The notes beneath the pieces were generated by a model. That model was given only the letters and a program-made list of their open reading frames with translations, was not told where the DNA came from and did not search any database. The position numbers and the translations under genes were made by a program. A stretch of DNA of 27,237 nt from a virus, in the IMG/VR virus record IMGVR_UViG_3300042453_002700, positions 1 to 27,237 of that record. One strand, 5' to 3'. Every line of letters begins with the position of its first letter. Position 1 is the first letter of the stretch. Positions 12,012 through 20,339 of the stretch are shown piece after piece.

Positions 12012-12218
12012 TCATCTGTCGGGCCAACATTCGTAATACGCCGACTCGCCGTGCCTGGCCCGCTGCACAGCCGCCTCGCCCTTAAGCCGGCTAACCTCCT
12101 TGAGCAACCGCAGGACATCGGCGGCCAGCGTGCCGCTCGTGCCGGTGTAGGCACCGGAGAACTTGCGAGCACGCAGTTCGGCCTCCAGCAGGTAGGCGTC
12201 GGGAAGCGGCTCAGGCAC
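12012..12218 (-). CDS. Small helical protein of unknown function
   Basis: A 68-aa protein from GTG at 12218 (GAGG six bases upstream; a GTG at 12230 is four codons longer). LPDAYLLEAELRARKFSGAY is followed by SGTLAADVLRLLKEVSRLKG, an amphipathic helix, and the end HGESAYYECWPDR. No family recognised. It is the last gene of the late transcript, before the hairpin region. Confidence 0.55.
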   Translation of the reverse strand: MPEPLPDAYLLEAELRARKFSGAYTGTSGTLAADVLRLLKEVSRLKGEAAVQRARHGESAYYECWPDR

Positions 12219-12750
12219 GATTCGCCTCACGCAACTTCAGTAGGCAGATGAGCGACCAGTTGGCGGCGTCGATCAGAGCGTTCTCATAGTCCACCGGCTG
12301 GCCGTTTGCGTACCGCTGCATCCGCACGACGCAGTCGGACAGATCGCACAACGCTCGCCGCCAGGGCTCCACGCCGCACTTGGCCGACGCCGTGACGTTC
12401 TCGAACGGATCCGTGGCACCGCCGTATTGGCTGGTCTTCTCGTAGTGCAGCTGCCGCAACTCCTCGAGCAGGTCGAGAAACGGCAGCGAGCCGGGCCGCT
12501 GCTCGTGCTGGATGCCGTCGCCCTTGAGCCGATGCTGCTCAAGCAGGTGCTCGATGTAGGGCTCGTCGGCAATGCCGTCCCACTCGACGTGTTGCGGTTC
12601 CTCGCCTTCCGCGACATGTGGCAATGGTTCTGTCGCCGGCTGCGACACGTCGTACCACTGCTCGTGCGGTCTGCCTGCGGCCTGGGCGTCGCGCCGCTGC
12701 TGCACGGCCTGGCGGAGAGATTCGTTGGCGGCCTCAATGGTCGTCGTCAT
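12211..12750 (-). CDS. Protein with a nucleotide-modification-associated-like helical domain (tentative)
   Basis: A 179-aa protein. The N-terminal ~80 residues are polar and look flexible (EPLPHVAEGEEPQHVEWDG). The C-terminal part, HYEKTSQYGGATDPFENVTA (102-121), VEPWRRALCDLSDCVVRMQR and ENALIDAANWSLICLLKLRE, has the order 'K-x-x-x-Y-G...DPFxN....G..PW.....K/D..R......(D)..D.A.y' of all-helical phage proteins of the DUF1599/nucleotide modification associated type. I infer a link with nucleotide metabolism; the charged residues needed for hydrolysis cannot be confirmed. ATG at 12750 with AAGGGA upstream. Confidence 0.5.
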   Translation of the reverse strand: MTTTIEAANESLRQAVQQRRDAQAAGRPHEQWYDVSQPATEPLPHVAEGEEPQHVEWDGIADEPYIEHLLEQHRLKGDGIQHEQRPGSLPFLDLLEELRQLHYEKTSQYGGATDPFENVTASAKCGVEPWRRALCDLSDCVVRMQRYANGQPVDYENALIDAANWSLICLLKLREANRA

Positions 12751-12795
12751 GGTTTTCCCTTTTGGAATCTGGAAAATCGCAATCTGCGATACGAG

Positions 12796-13797
12796 TCAAG
12801 CCGACCGCACCGTGCCGTCCTTCATCACGCGATAGTTCTGCACGTCGAAGGCCCCGCCTTTGTGAACGGTGGCCATGGCAAACCCATGGTTCCAGCGGTT
12901 CACGACCGAATACTCGGGCCGCAGGTCGCACAGGCACCCGGTACTCCAGCACGCCGTCTCGTGGTGCCACATATCAGACTCGGCGTGATTGCTGGTGCGG
13001 TGCGAGTGGCCGACGAGCACCGTGGAAAGAGTCCGCAGGAACGCTCCACGGGCGACGTTGACAGGTGCCGCCATGCCTTTCGGCAACTCATGGCCGTGCA
13101 GCACAGGAAGCTTGCCGAGCATCACGGGCCTCTGGTCATCCACCATCGTGACGCCTTGGGCATCCAAGTCGAGCCACGCGCACAGGCTCATACGCGGGTC
13201 GTCGCTGATCTCAGCCGCATGCTGATAGAGCCAGTGCCGCCACCTGTCTTCATGGTTCCCAGTTTTGTAGACGATGGGAATCTTTGGGAACTCTTGCCGT
13301 AGCCAAGCTATGAACGTCCGCACGGCGTCGAGTTCGCCCTTGAAGTCCCGCTGGGCGGGATCCTTCATGTACCTCGAGATGGCGTAGAAGTCGGCGATGT
13401 CTCCATTCATCAGCAGGCCGGCTAGGTTTTGCTCCTTGAGAAAGCCAATGGCCGCCGCCACGGCGATCTCGGAGTGGTAGGGCACATGCACGTCGCTGAT
13501 GATGCCGACGGGGCCGAGCACGTCCATGACGTGCGGCGTCCACGACTCGGCCAAGCTCTTCGGCATGGCCCTCTGCTCCCCGGCCTGCCGCTGCTGGCGT
13601 GGTGCCACGGGCTTCACGGTCTTGCGGGAGCGATTGCCCTGGACGCCGAACTGCCGGCCAATCCGCTTGCGGGCCTGCTCCAGCGTGATGGCCCCTCGGG
13701 ACTCACGCACCAGGCGGCGAGCCAGCGTGCGAGCCGGTGCGTCTGGATGACGCTGGCAGAGTTTCTTCGCCATGTCGGTGATAACGTCACCTGCCAT
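12796..13797 (-). CDS. Calcineurin-like metallophosphoesterase with helical N-terminal region
   Basis: A 333-aa protein. The metal-binding motifs are in order: SDVHVP (D102, H104), NGDIADF (G132-D133), TGNHEDRW (N181, H182), LHGHE (H234-H236) and VGHSHRTS (H264, H266). This complete set predicts an active two-metal phosphoesterase acting on DNA, nucleotides or phosphoproteins. The first ~90 residues carry LARRLVRESRGAITLEQARK, a helical region that resembles an HTH and may bind nucleic acid. ATG at 13797 has GGGAGG at good spacing and overlaps the upstream zincin gene by 11 bases. The substrate is unknown. Confidence 0.85.
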   Translation of the reverse strand: MAGDVITDMAKKLCQRHPDAPARTLARRLVRESRGAITLEQARKRIGRQFGVQGNRSRKTVKPVAPRQQRQAGEQRAMPKSLAESWTPHVMDVLGPVGIISDVHVPYHSEIAVAAAIGFLKEQNLAGLLMNGDIADFYAISRYMKDPAQRDFKGELDAVRTFIAWLRQEFPKIPIVYKTGNHEDRWRHWLYQHAAEISDDPRMSLCAWLDLDAQGVTMVDDQRPVMLGKLPVLHGHELPKGMAAPVNVARGAFLRTLSTVLVGHSHRTSNHAESDMWHHETACWSTGCLCDLRPEYSVVNRWNHGFAMATVHKGGAFDVQNYRVMKDGTVRSA

Positions 13798-14074
13798 CCT
13801 GCACCTCCCGGTAGCCGAGACTCCACAGCACCTTGGCAATGTCCTTGCCTTGCTGCTCGACGTGCTCCTCGCTCTGCGTCGGATTCAAGGCGTGCAGCAG
13901 TTCATGCACCAGCACCTCGAGCTTCTTGCGGCCACGCATGCGGGCGTCGAGGATGATCCTGGGGTGCTTGGCCTTCTGCGAGAACGTGTAGCCGTAGGCC
14001 GCACCCTTGAGCGTGGTGAAACGCAAGAGCCACCGCTCGTCGCCGTTCAAAGTGAAGACGTGATCGTCGGCCAC
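13787..14074 (-). CDS. Small zincin-type metallopeptidase-like protein
   Basis: A 95-aa protein. VLVHELLHAL (55-64) holds the HExxH zinc site (H57, H61) on a helix, and SEEHVEQQGKDIA follows with glutamates that can give the third ligand. HPRIILDARMRGRKKLE is the preceding strand region. Small phage SprT-like or ImmA-like proteins have this plan. It could be a peptidase or a structural zinc domain. GTG at 14074 with AAAGGG upstream. Confidence 0.65.
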   Translation of the reverse strand: MADDHVFTLNGDERWLLRFTTLKGAAYGYTFSQKAKHPRIILDARMRGRKKLEVLVHELLHALNPTQSEEHVEQQGKDIAKVLWSLGYREVQDGR

Positions 14075-14113
14075 GGCGTGCCCTTTCGCTGCTTACCGTA
14101 GCCGACCGGTCAA

Positions 14114-15808
14114 CTACTGGACGATGTCTTCAGCAGTAGTTTGCCTAGACGCAAACGACAAAAAATGATTTTGGCTAAATGAAAACTCGCGCTTCACAAA
14201 CGCAAACACGTTGCGCCACTTGCTAGCAGTTCCGTTCACTGAACCGCCGGTGCAAGGCTGAAAAGTCGTCATGTTTGCGGTGGCGGTAGTGTTGCCCGAA
14301 AAGTCCTTCATGCCGCAGACATAGAGATGACTGCAGTCAAAATCGAAAGCACCAGGCAGGTCCGTGCCGGTGCGGACTGCCAGCGTATGCAAGCCGCTCG
14401 CTGAAAGTGACGTAGCTTGGAAATAGACGGTGTCGGGCGACGGAAGCAGCTGCACCGTGTCGGCCACGGTGTGTTCCGTAGAGCCAATGCCTAGCTGTCC
14501 TGCAGCGTTGACGCCCCACGCAATGACGTTGCTATTGTTTGAATGCGGGCTATTGAGAATGCAGAAAACCTGCGGCCCGGTGTTGTACACGTGGCCTTGG
14601 TTGTCGCCGTTGCTGCCAACAGCCGACACCACGTCATCCAGTTCGCTAGGGCCAGGGGCATAGACGCCTTGCGAGAACTTGACATTTATCAGCCCGACAG
14701 GCTTTGCCGTGTCGCGCTCAATCGTCCCATTTGATGCGTGCACGTAAGGCAGATTTCCTGAGTGCACAAACACCTTGGACGTTCCGCCTGCTCTCTGTAC
14801 TGCGACAAGTCCGTTTCGGTTTATGTGGTCAACAGATTCCCATTGGTTGTCAACACTAAGCGTCGCAATGTAGGTAACGGTTGTGTTGAGCGCCGTAGGC
14901 GTCAACGTGATGGTGGGTGGTGCTGTATATCCCCACGCGGGAGAGAATCTGACACGCACTTCCGTATCTGTACTTGAGGTGGGAGCAACATCACTGGGGA
15001 ATAGCTTTTGCGTTTGTCCTGGCGACTTATCTATGTCCAGGAACAATATCGTGGACGTTGACAGAGTCCACGGACGACTCGGCCTTAGTGATTCGATGAA
15101 ACCCTTTACTTGCATCTCAGACGTAGAAACTGGGTACTCGGCAAACCCATTGGGCCCGTTTCGGACCCAGAGCGTGCGGTCGTTGCGTATGGCCGCGATA
15201 GCTCCTCCGTTAGAAAACAACGTGGCGTCATGCCATGTTTGCGTTGACAACGGAACCAGCAGCGACGCCTCATTTGCTGTTGCTGTTGCAGAATCAAGCA
15301 GCAAGTTGGAGATGGCTCCACTTCCGTAAATCTTGCCCTGTTCCGTCAGAGCAATAACTGAACGGTTTTGCACGCATACTTTTTTCCATTTGTGCAGTTG
15401 CGTGCTCGCCGCACGTTCGTCTGCCGCAACGATGTGAACTGGTCGCGTGAATATGCTGTTGCGGGGGTTGCCTACTGACTCGCCGACTAGCAAGAATGGC
15501 TGGCCCCAGCCCGCCAAGTCCCCGTTGTCTCGAACGGCAACAGCAAAACTCCTGTTGAGACCTTGCTCGCGGTAGTCGCAGTCCAGCGAGCGAAACGATT
15601 CAAAAGACTGCTGGGCCGTGCCAATGCGGGCGAGTGAGACAACTGGCTCCGTTGTAGAGGCGTCGTGCACTGGCACGTAGTTTCTGCTTGCTCTGCCACC
15701 TTCGGATCTCCTGCCAACTGCAAGCAGTGCGTTGGCGGGCACAGTAGTGGTAGGCGTCCCAGGGTTGCCCCAAGAAAACACCCGTGGATTACCCTTGCCA
15801 CGCAGCAT
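14114..15808 (-). CDS. RCC1-like propeller tail protein
   Basis: A 564-aa protein. The segment NVIAWGVNAAGQLGIGSTEH (427-446) is a textbook RCC1 repeat. Seven 'hydrophobic strand - turn - x-h-x-x-x-G' marks recur: RVFSWG (9-14), DLAGWG (97-102), KIYGSG (159-164), TLWVRNG (212-218), KVFVHSG (345-351), NVIAWG (427-432) and HLYVCG (494-499), six of them preceded by an 'A-V/I-A-x' strand. The C-terminal SFSQNHFLSF has no mark of its own and could close the ring on the first strand. This fits a seven-bladed propeller, with a beta domain inserted at about 290-325. By position at the end of the tail operon it is likely a host-contact or tip protein. Base use is visibly less GC-rich than in neighbours, which fits exchange of host-range genes. 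It starts with a TAATG overlap at 15808. Confidence 0.7.
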   Translation of the reverse strand: MLRGKGNPRVFSWGNPGTPTTTVPANALLAVGRRSEGGRASRNYVPVHDASTTEPVVSLARIGTAQQSFESFRSLDCDYREQGLNRSFAVAVRDNGDLAGWGQPFLLVGESVGNPRNSIFTRPVHIVAADERAASTQLHKWKKVCVQNRSVIALTEQGKIYGSGAISNLLLDSATATANEASLLVPLSTQTWHDATLFSNGGAIAAIRNDRTLWVRNGPNGFAEYPVSTSEMQVKGFIESLRPSRPWTLSTSTILFLDIDKSPGQTQKLFPSDVAPTSSTDTEVRVRFSPAWGYTAPPTITLTPTALNTTVTYIATLSVDNQWESVDHINRNGLVAVQRAGGTSKVFVHSGNLPYVHASNGTIERDTAKPVGLINVKFSQGVYAPGPSELDDVVSAVGSNGDNQGHVYNTGPQVFCILNSPHSNNSNVIAWGVNAAGQLGIGSTEHTVADTVQLLPSPDTVYFQATSLSASGLHTLAVRTGTDLPGAFDFDCSHLYVCGMKDFSGNTTATANMTTFQPCTGGSVNGTASKWRNVFAFVKREFSFSQNHFLSFASRQTTAEDIVQ

Positions 15809-16197
15809 TACGACTCCACGTCAACGACCGTGAGTAGCGTGCCGATTCTTTGCACGGTGAGCAGCACGCCCTGTGTCGTGCTTGTCCCAGAGCCCGTAAA
15901 TCCTGGGATGATGGCAAACCTGTTGACGGCCATTGCGGTGTCACCAGACGCGACTATTCCGGTGGTGTTTTGCACCGCAAGATAGATCTGGCGTTGGGTG
16001 TTCTTCGTCCAGCTGGTGGTGGCGGTGTATCGTGCAAACCGCAGTTGACTTGGCACGGATGCACTGGGGATACGCTGAAAAGTCAACGGCGAAGCCGCCG
16101 GGGGCGTCAGTTCGGCCTGACGCACCACGCCCGCAATCCGCTCTGCGGATTCCCGGGTGAACTGCACGGCGTCGAATGGGCCTTTTTTGCGTGCCAT
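15808..16197 (-). CDS. Distal tail protein of unknown function
   Basis: A 129-aa protein. A charged N-terminus (MARKKGPFDAVQFTRESAER) with a helix, then strand-rich segments (RFARYTATTSWTKNTQRQIY, FTGSGTSTTQGVLLTVQRIG, LLTVVDVES). It lies between two tail genes with one-base spacing (TGACATG) upstream and a TAATG overlap downstream, so it is surely part of the tail operon. It may connect the tail tip to the propeller protein; this is inferred from order. Confidence 0.6.
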   Translation of the reverse strand: MARKKGPFDAVQFTRESAERIAGVVRQAELTPPAASPLTFQRIPSASVPSQLRFARYTATTSWTKNTQRQIYLAVQNTTGIVASGDTAMAVNRFAIIPGFTGSGTSTTQGVLLTVQRIGTLLTVVDVES

Positions 16198-16198
16198 G

Positions 16199-17080
16199 TC
16201 AGGACGGCGGCGTACCGAACAGCGTGGTGAAGTTGGCCACCTGATTCACTCGACGCTGCAAGACAGCCGGCTGGCCGCTGGTCTGGTTGCCGCTGCCGTC
16301 CAGGCCGACAGGGTTGGCCGACGCCACCCACTCGCCGTTTTCAAAGTCGAACACCATGGCCCGCCGCTTCTGGCCGCCGCTCAAATAGTTCCAGCCCACG
16401 TCGGGCAGCTGCAGAACCCAGCCGGTCTGCCGGTACATGAGCTCGATCTGAGTGGCCCAGTACGGGTAGTTCACGCCGTTGAACGCCTCGATGGTGTACG
16501 TGGAGTTCACGCCGGCACACTTCCAGCTGTACGCCGCACCGCCGAAGTACGTGCCGTCGTTGACCGTGTTGGTGGCGGCCATCTGCGACAGCGGGAATGC
16601 TGAGAAGTTCTTGCGGATCGTGGCCCGCACCATGGCCTCGTCGGTCGTGATGCCCTCGAAGTAGTCGTACGCAGAGTTGGTGAGTGGCCGCAGGTCGGCG
16701 TTGCCAGTGCCGTGGTAGTAGTACAGGGCCGGCACTTGGCTGGGCTGTGCCTCAAAAGACCACTCAGCGTCTCTGTCGGTGGGTACCTCTAGTTCGTTGG
16801 GCAGCACATTGCCGTACTCAGCAGTGAGCTCGACGTGATACGGCGAGTCGCCAAACCTCTCCGAAATCGTCACCTTCCGCAGATTGAACGCCGGCAAACC
16901 AGGATGCACAGAACCAAAGACGCCAAGTCCGCACTCCGTCAGCAGGTCCGTTTCAGAAGGCGGGTTTCCTTCAAGGGTGTCGTTCGTCAGCGTCACGGCG
17001 AAACGCCTGATGGCACGGGGCTGTGCGCTCAGTTCGTTCTCGAACGTGCGAGACAGTTCGACGTGCGATGCAACGCCCAT
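16199..17080 (-). CDS. Minor tail protein candidate
   Basis: A 293-aa protein right after the tape measure gene, with a TAATG overlap at 17080. Two regions stand out: LRKVTISERFGDSPYHVELT with a strand-turn-strand pattern, and SWKCAGVNSTYTIEAFNGVN and WATQIELMYRQTGWVLQLPD, with the aromatic/asparagine-rich look of tail baseplate proteins. In siphoviruses the gene after the tape measure is usually the distal tail protein; here the sequence does not let me name it with confidence. Confidence 0.6.
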   Translation of the reverse strand: MGVASHVELSRTFENELSAQPRAIRRFAVTLTNDTLEGNPPSETDLLTECGLGVFGSVHPGLPAFNLRKVTISERFGDSPYHVELTAEYGNVLPNELEVPTDRDAEWSFEAQPSQVPALYYYHGTGNADLRPLTNSAYDYFEGITTDEAMVRATIRKNFSAFPLSQMAATNTVNDGTYFGGAAYSWKCAGVNSTYTIEAFNGVNYPYWATQIELMYRQTGWVLQLPDVGWNYLSGGQKRRAMVFDFENGEWVASANPVGLDGSGNQTSGQPAVLQRRVNQVANFTTLFGTPPS

Positions 17081-20025
17081 TACCGTGGCTCCCCAAATGA
17101 CGAGTAGCCCACAATGGCCACCGGCTGGTTGAAGTAGTTGCTCGCCGCTTGGCCGATGCCGGTGGCGATCCGCTCAAGCAGCTTGGTCTGCAACCGCTCC
17201 TGAATGAGCCGGGGATCCTGGGCGTTGGCCGTCAGGTTCAGCACCAGGGCGGCACCCTCAGCGGTGCGGATGTCGCTGCCCGTGATGGTCTGCGAACCGA
17301 GCGTGTTCAGCTTGGTGAGCCGCTCTTCCTGTCGCTTGGCTTCGGCCTCGGCGGCCTTCTGCTGCTCCTCCAGCACCTTCTGCTGGTACTGAAAGATTTG
17401 CTCTTGCACACGCCGCTGCTCGTTGGCGGCGGCCTCAGCGGCTTGCTGCTGTTGCCGCTGGTACTGCTCTTGGGCGCGCAGGGCGTCTTCCTGCTGCCGC
17501 TTCTCGGCCGCAATGCGATCCTGAGCAGCCTTGGCCCTCAGCTTCTCGGCCTCTTCGATATTGCGGATCTCGTTGTTGAACAGTTCCTGCTGCCTGGCCA
17601 CCTCTTGGCTGAACGCCTCTTGGTTCAGGATCCCGGCCGACGCCTGCTCCTGAGCCAAGGCAATGCCTTCCTGCAGACGCAGGGCAGCGTCAAAGCCCGC
17701 CTGGCCGAACTCCTGAGACTTGGCGATTAGGGCGTTGATGTTCTCGTCAACCGCCTGGAACGCAGCCTGGAAGCCCTGGCCGAAACCCTGCTCCAAGGCC
17801 AACTGCTGGTCTTCGAGCTTGCCCTGCAACTGGTCGAGCTCGGCCTGGCGGGCGGCTGCGGAGTCTGCGTCTGCGGCATTGCCGGCCGCACGAGCGGCGG
17901 CGAGTTGCTCCGACACCCGGGCCTGTTCACGCTGCACGGCAAGCAGATCCTGCTCCAGCTTCACGGTCGCACTGTTGGCCTCCAGCAGCCCGTCGATGCG
18001 GGCTCGGTCGGCGTCAATCAGTCGCCGCTGCTCGTCCTGCAGTTGCTTTACCTTGCCGATCTGGGCGTCGTACTCAGCGTTGGCGGCGGCTACACCACGG
18101 CGAAGCGTCTCTTCGTTGATGACGCCCGCCTCGAACTGCTGCCGCAGTTCTTCGAGCTTGTTCTGGAACTGCAGTGCGGCGTCAAATCCTGCTTGCCCGA
18201 ACTGGGCGGCGTCGTTGATCGCCTGCGATATCTCGGCCCGCAGACCGGCGACGGTGGCCTGGGCATCCGCCTCAATCTGCAGTTCGATCTTGGCGTCGTT
18301 CTCCAGGCGGTCGATCTCGTCTCGGAACGCATCGCCAGCACGAGCGGCAGCACGCCGAAAGGTTTCTTCGTTGATCAGCCCGTCGTCCAGCTGTGCCTGC
18401 AGTTCTCGGATCGACTCCTGATACTGCAAGGCGGCGTCGAAGCCGGCCTGCCCAAAGGCGGCCGACTCGTCGATGGCGTCGCTCACGCTCTGTCGCACTC
18501 GGTCGAGAGACTTCTGCAACGCATCGGCCTCGGCCTGCGATTGCTCAAGCGAGTCGGCGATCTGCGACACGCCACCAGCCGAGCCGTCCGCATCATCGCC
18601 AAACTGACGCAGCGTCCTGCCGAGCAGGTTGAGTTGGCCCACGAGCGGGACGAGATCCACGAGGGACGTGGCGAGTGCCTGCGACGCCGTCTGATTCTCC
18701 TGAGAGAACCTGTTGACCGATGCAGTGATCTCCGTGAACGCCAGCGTTACGTTCGCTGCACTGTCAGCAAACGCTGCGGACGACTGGTCGGCGAAGCCCT
18801 TGGCAGCGATCGACGCCCTGTCGAGCTCGTCGCCGAACCGGGCGATCTGCTCTCGCTGCCTGTCAGAGATTGCGGCACCGAGCCGCTCGAGCTCTTCGCG
18901 GGCGGTCGCCAGTTCGTCAAACACCGGCAGCAGTTCAAGCCCAGCCTTGCCGAACAACTGCAGAGCAACCGCAGCACGCCGGGCAGGATCGTCAATCTGC
19001 AGCAGTGCAGCGGCCACGTCCGTGAACAGCTGCTCTGGCGTGGCGGAACGCACCTGATCGACAGAGATGCCCAGGTCGCCGAACGCCGACACGGCGGCAC
19101 TCGATCCGGTGCGGGCATCATTCACCGACTTCAGAAAACGGTTGAACGAACTGCCCAACTCGTCAACGCTGGTGCCCGTCTTCACGGCGGCCACCTGCAG
19201 AACTTGGATGAAATCGAACGACACGCCGAGCCGGGATGCCAACTGCGTCAGCCGCTCCACCTCGGCCTCGAGCGTCAGCAGGTTTCTGCCGACGGCCACG
19301 GCCGCGGCCCCGAACGCAGCGGCGGCAGCAGCCGCGGCAGTGAACGGCGTGATGACTGACGCAGCCGCCGTGCCGAGCGAGGCGAGGTTGGCGTAGATGT
19401 CCCCGGTGAACACCCGCTGCAATCCCTGGGCGGCACTGGAGATGCCAGACAGCCGGCCGGCGATGTTGCCAAGCGGGCCGGGCAACACAGACAAGATGCC
19501 GCTGATCTCGTTGAACTTGAGCCCCTGCACCGCCGCCCGCTGCACTTCATCAGCCAGCGTGTCTGCGGATTTGCTGGCCCGTGCCAACGCCGCATCCGCC
19601 TGAGAAACGCCACGGGCGTACGTCTCGCTGCTGATCGCACCAACACGCACCAGTTCGTTCAGTCTGGCAATCCGCTCGGCGTGAATCTCTTGCTCTGTGC
19701 GAAGTTCTCTGGTGACTCGCACGCCCTCTTCAAAGGCGTCGGCAGTCTGCCGCACCTCTTGCTGCAGAGCCTCAAACTGCTTGGCGTATTCCTGAGCGTT
19801 AAGGCCGCCGGCGAGTTGCTGCGACAGTTCCTCAAACCGCTGATTCAGAGACGCCTGAGCCGTCGCCGCCGCCTGGCTGTCCTTGGCGAACTTGTCGAAC
19901 ACGGCCGTAGTCTTGTCGGCCTGCTGCCCCAGCTTCTCAAGGGCCCGCTCGGCCGGCGTGAGGTTCTTCACCACGCCAGAGGCGTCGGCGGAAACCTTCA
20001 TCGCAAGTGAGAGGATGTTGGCCAT
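17080..20025 (-). CDS. Tape measure protein
   Basis: A 981-aa protein, the longest gene in the window. It has the typical plan: a helical N-terminus, an alanine-rich hydrophobic stretch (FTAAAAAAAAFGAAAVAVG), and a long helical, glutamine- and glutamate-rich second half. Three internal repeats start with FGQAGFDAAL (near residues 521, 605 and 770), each followed after 20-30 residues by 'G-(L/V/I)-(I/L)-N-(E/Q)-E'. It sets tail length and is ejected with the DNA. By the approximate 0.15 nm per residue rule for siphovirus tapes, the tail may be around 150 nm; this is an estimate. ATG at 20025, directly after the chaperone genes. Confidence 0.9.
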   Translation of the reverse strand: MANILSLAMKVSADASGVVKNLTPAERALEKLGQQADKTTAVFDKFAKDSQAAATAQASLNQRFEELSQQLAGGLNAQEYAKQFEALQQEVRQTADAFEEGVRVTRELRTEQEIHAERIARLNELVRVGAISSETYARGVSQADAALARASKSADTLADEVQRAAVQGLKFNEISGILSVLPGPLGNIAGRLSGISSAAQGLQRVFTGDIYANLASLGTAAASVITPFTAAAAAAAAFGAAAVAVGRNLLTLEAEVERLTQLASRLGVSFDFIQVLQVAAVKTGTSVDELGSSFNRFLKSVNDARTGSSAAVSAFGDLGISVDQVRSATPEQLFTDVAAALLQIDDPARRAAVALQLFGKAGLELLPVFDELATAREELERLGAAISDRQREQIARFGDELDRASIAAKGFADQSSAAFADSAANVTLAFTEITASVNRFSQENQTASQALATSLVDLVPLVGQLNLLGRTLRQFGDDADGSAGGVSQIADSLEQSQAEADALQKSLDRVRQSVSDAIDESAAFGQAGFDAALQYQESIRELQAQLDDGLINEETFRRAAARAGDAFRDEIDRLENDAKIELQIEADAQATVAGLRAEISQAINDAAQFGQAGFDAALQFQNKLEELRQQFEAGVINEETLRRGVAAANAEYDAQIGKVKQLQDEQRRLIDADRARIDGLLEANSATVKLEQDLLAVQREQARVSEQLAAARAAGNAADADSAAARQAELDQLQGKLEDQQLALEQGFGQGFQAAFQAVDENINALIAKSQEFGQAGFDAALRLQEGIALAQEQASAGILNQEAFSQEVARQQELFNNEIRNIEEAEKLRAKAAQDRIAAEKRQQEDALRAQEQYQRQQQQAAEAAANEQRRVQEQIFQYQQKVLEEQQKAAEAEAKRQEERLTKLNTLGSQTITGSDIRTAEGAALVLNLTANAQDPRLIQERLQTKLLERIATGIGQAASNYFNQPVAIVGYSSFGEPR

Positions 20026-20030
20026 GGCTG

Positions 20031-20339
20031 CTACTGCTCAAAGATGCCGGCGAGCTTTGCGAGCTCTCGGGCCATCTCCTCTGATGTCTGCGGTGGCTTC
20101 TCGGTAGGAACGAAATCGGACGCCTTCGGTGCCTTGCCTTTCTCGCTGTACGGTGCGAGCACGGCACTGGTGAGCAAGCCTGTCTGCTGCCACGGATCCG
20201 GCAGAGCGTGGTAGTAGCGGGTGAACGCCACCCACTCACTGAGCTCTTGCGAGTCCATGCGGCGAGACAACTCCCGCACCGTCATGCCTAGGTGCCCGGC
20301 GAGGCGGAAAAGAAACCTCCGCATCGGCCGGGTCTTCAG
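20031..20339 (-). CDS. Tail assembly chaperone, -1 frameshift extension (gpT-like)
   Basis: This frame has no good start of its own at the junction and continues the chaperone when ribosomes slip back one base at 20339-20345. It adds 102 residues (LKTRPMRRFLFRLAGHLGMT, then LSRRMDSQELSEWVAFTRYY and EEMARELAKLAGIFEQ) to make a 227-aa fusion. The LSEWVAFTRYYH motif, with W and paired Y, is the usual mark of the lambda gpT-like part. An in-frame ATG (MRRFLF) eight codons in could allow separate translation, but the frameshift is the established mechanism in this family. Confidence 0.75.
   Translation of the reverse strand: MKTRPMRRFLFRLAGHLGMTVRELSRRMDSQELSEWVAFTRYYHALPDPWQQTGLLTSAVLAPYSEKGKAPKASDFVPTEKPPQTSEEMARELAKLAGIFEQ

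Noticed and set aside
13785-13800. Possible fifth operator (GGTGATAACGTCACC) near the phosphoesterase start
   Set aside because: It has a good right half (CGTCAC) but lacks the left GTNNCG at the right distance and is inside coding sequence without promoter boxes.
17905-19359. 484-codon plus-strand frame opposite the tape measure gene
   Set aside because: Antisense to a long, well-supported tape measure gene; composition is that of a reverse-frame GC-rich shadow and there is no ribosome site.
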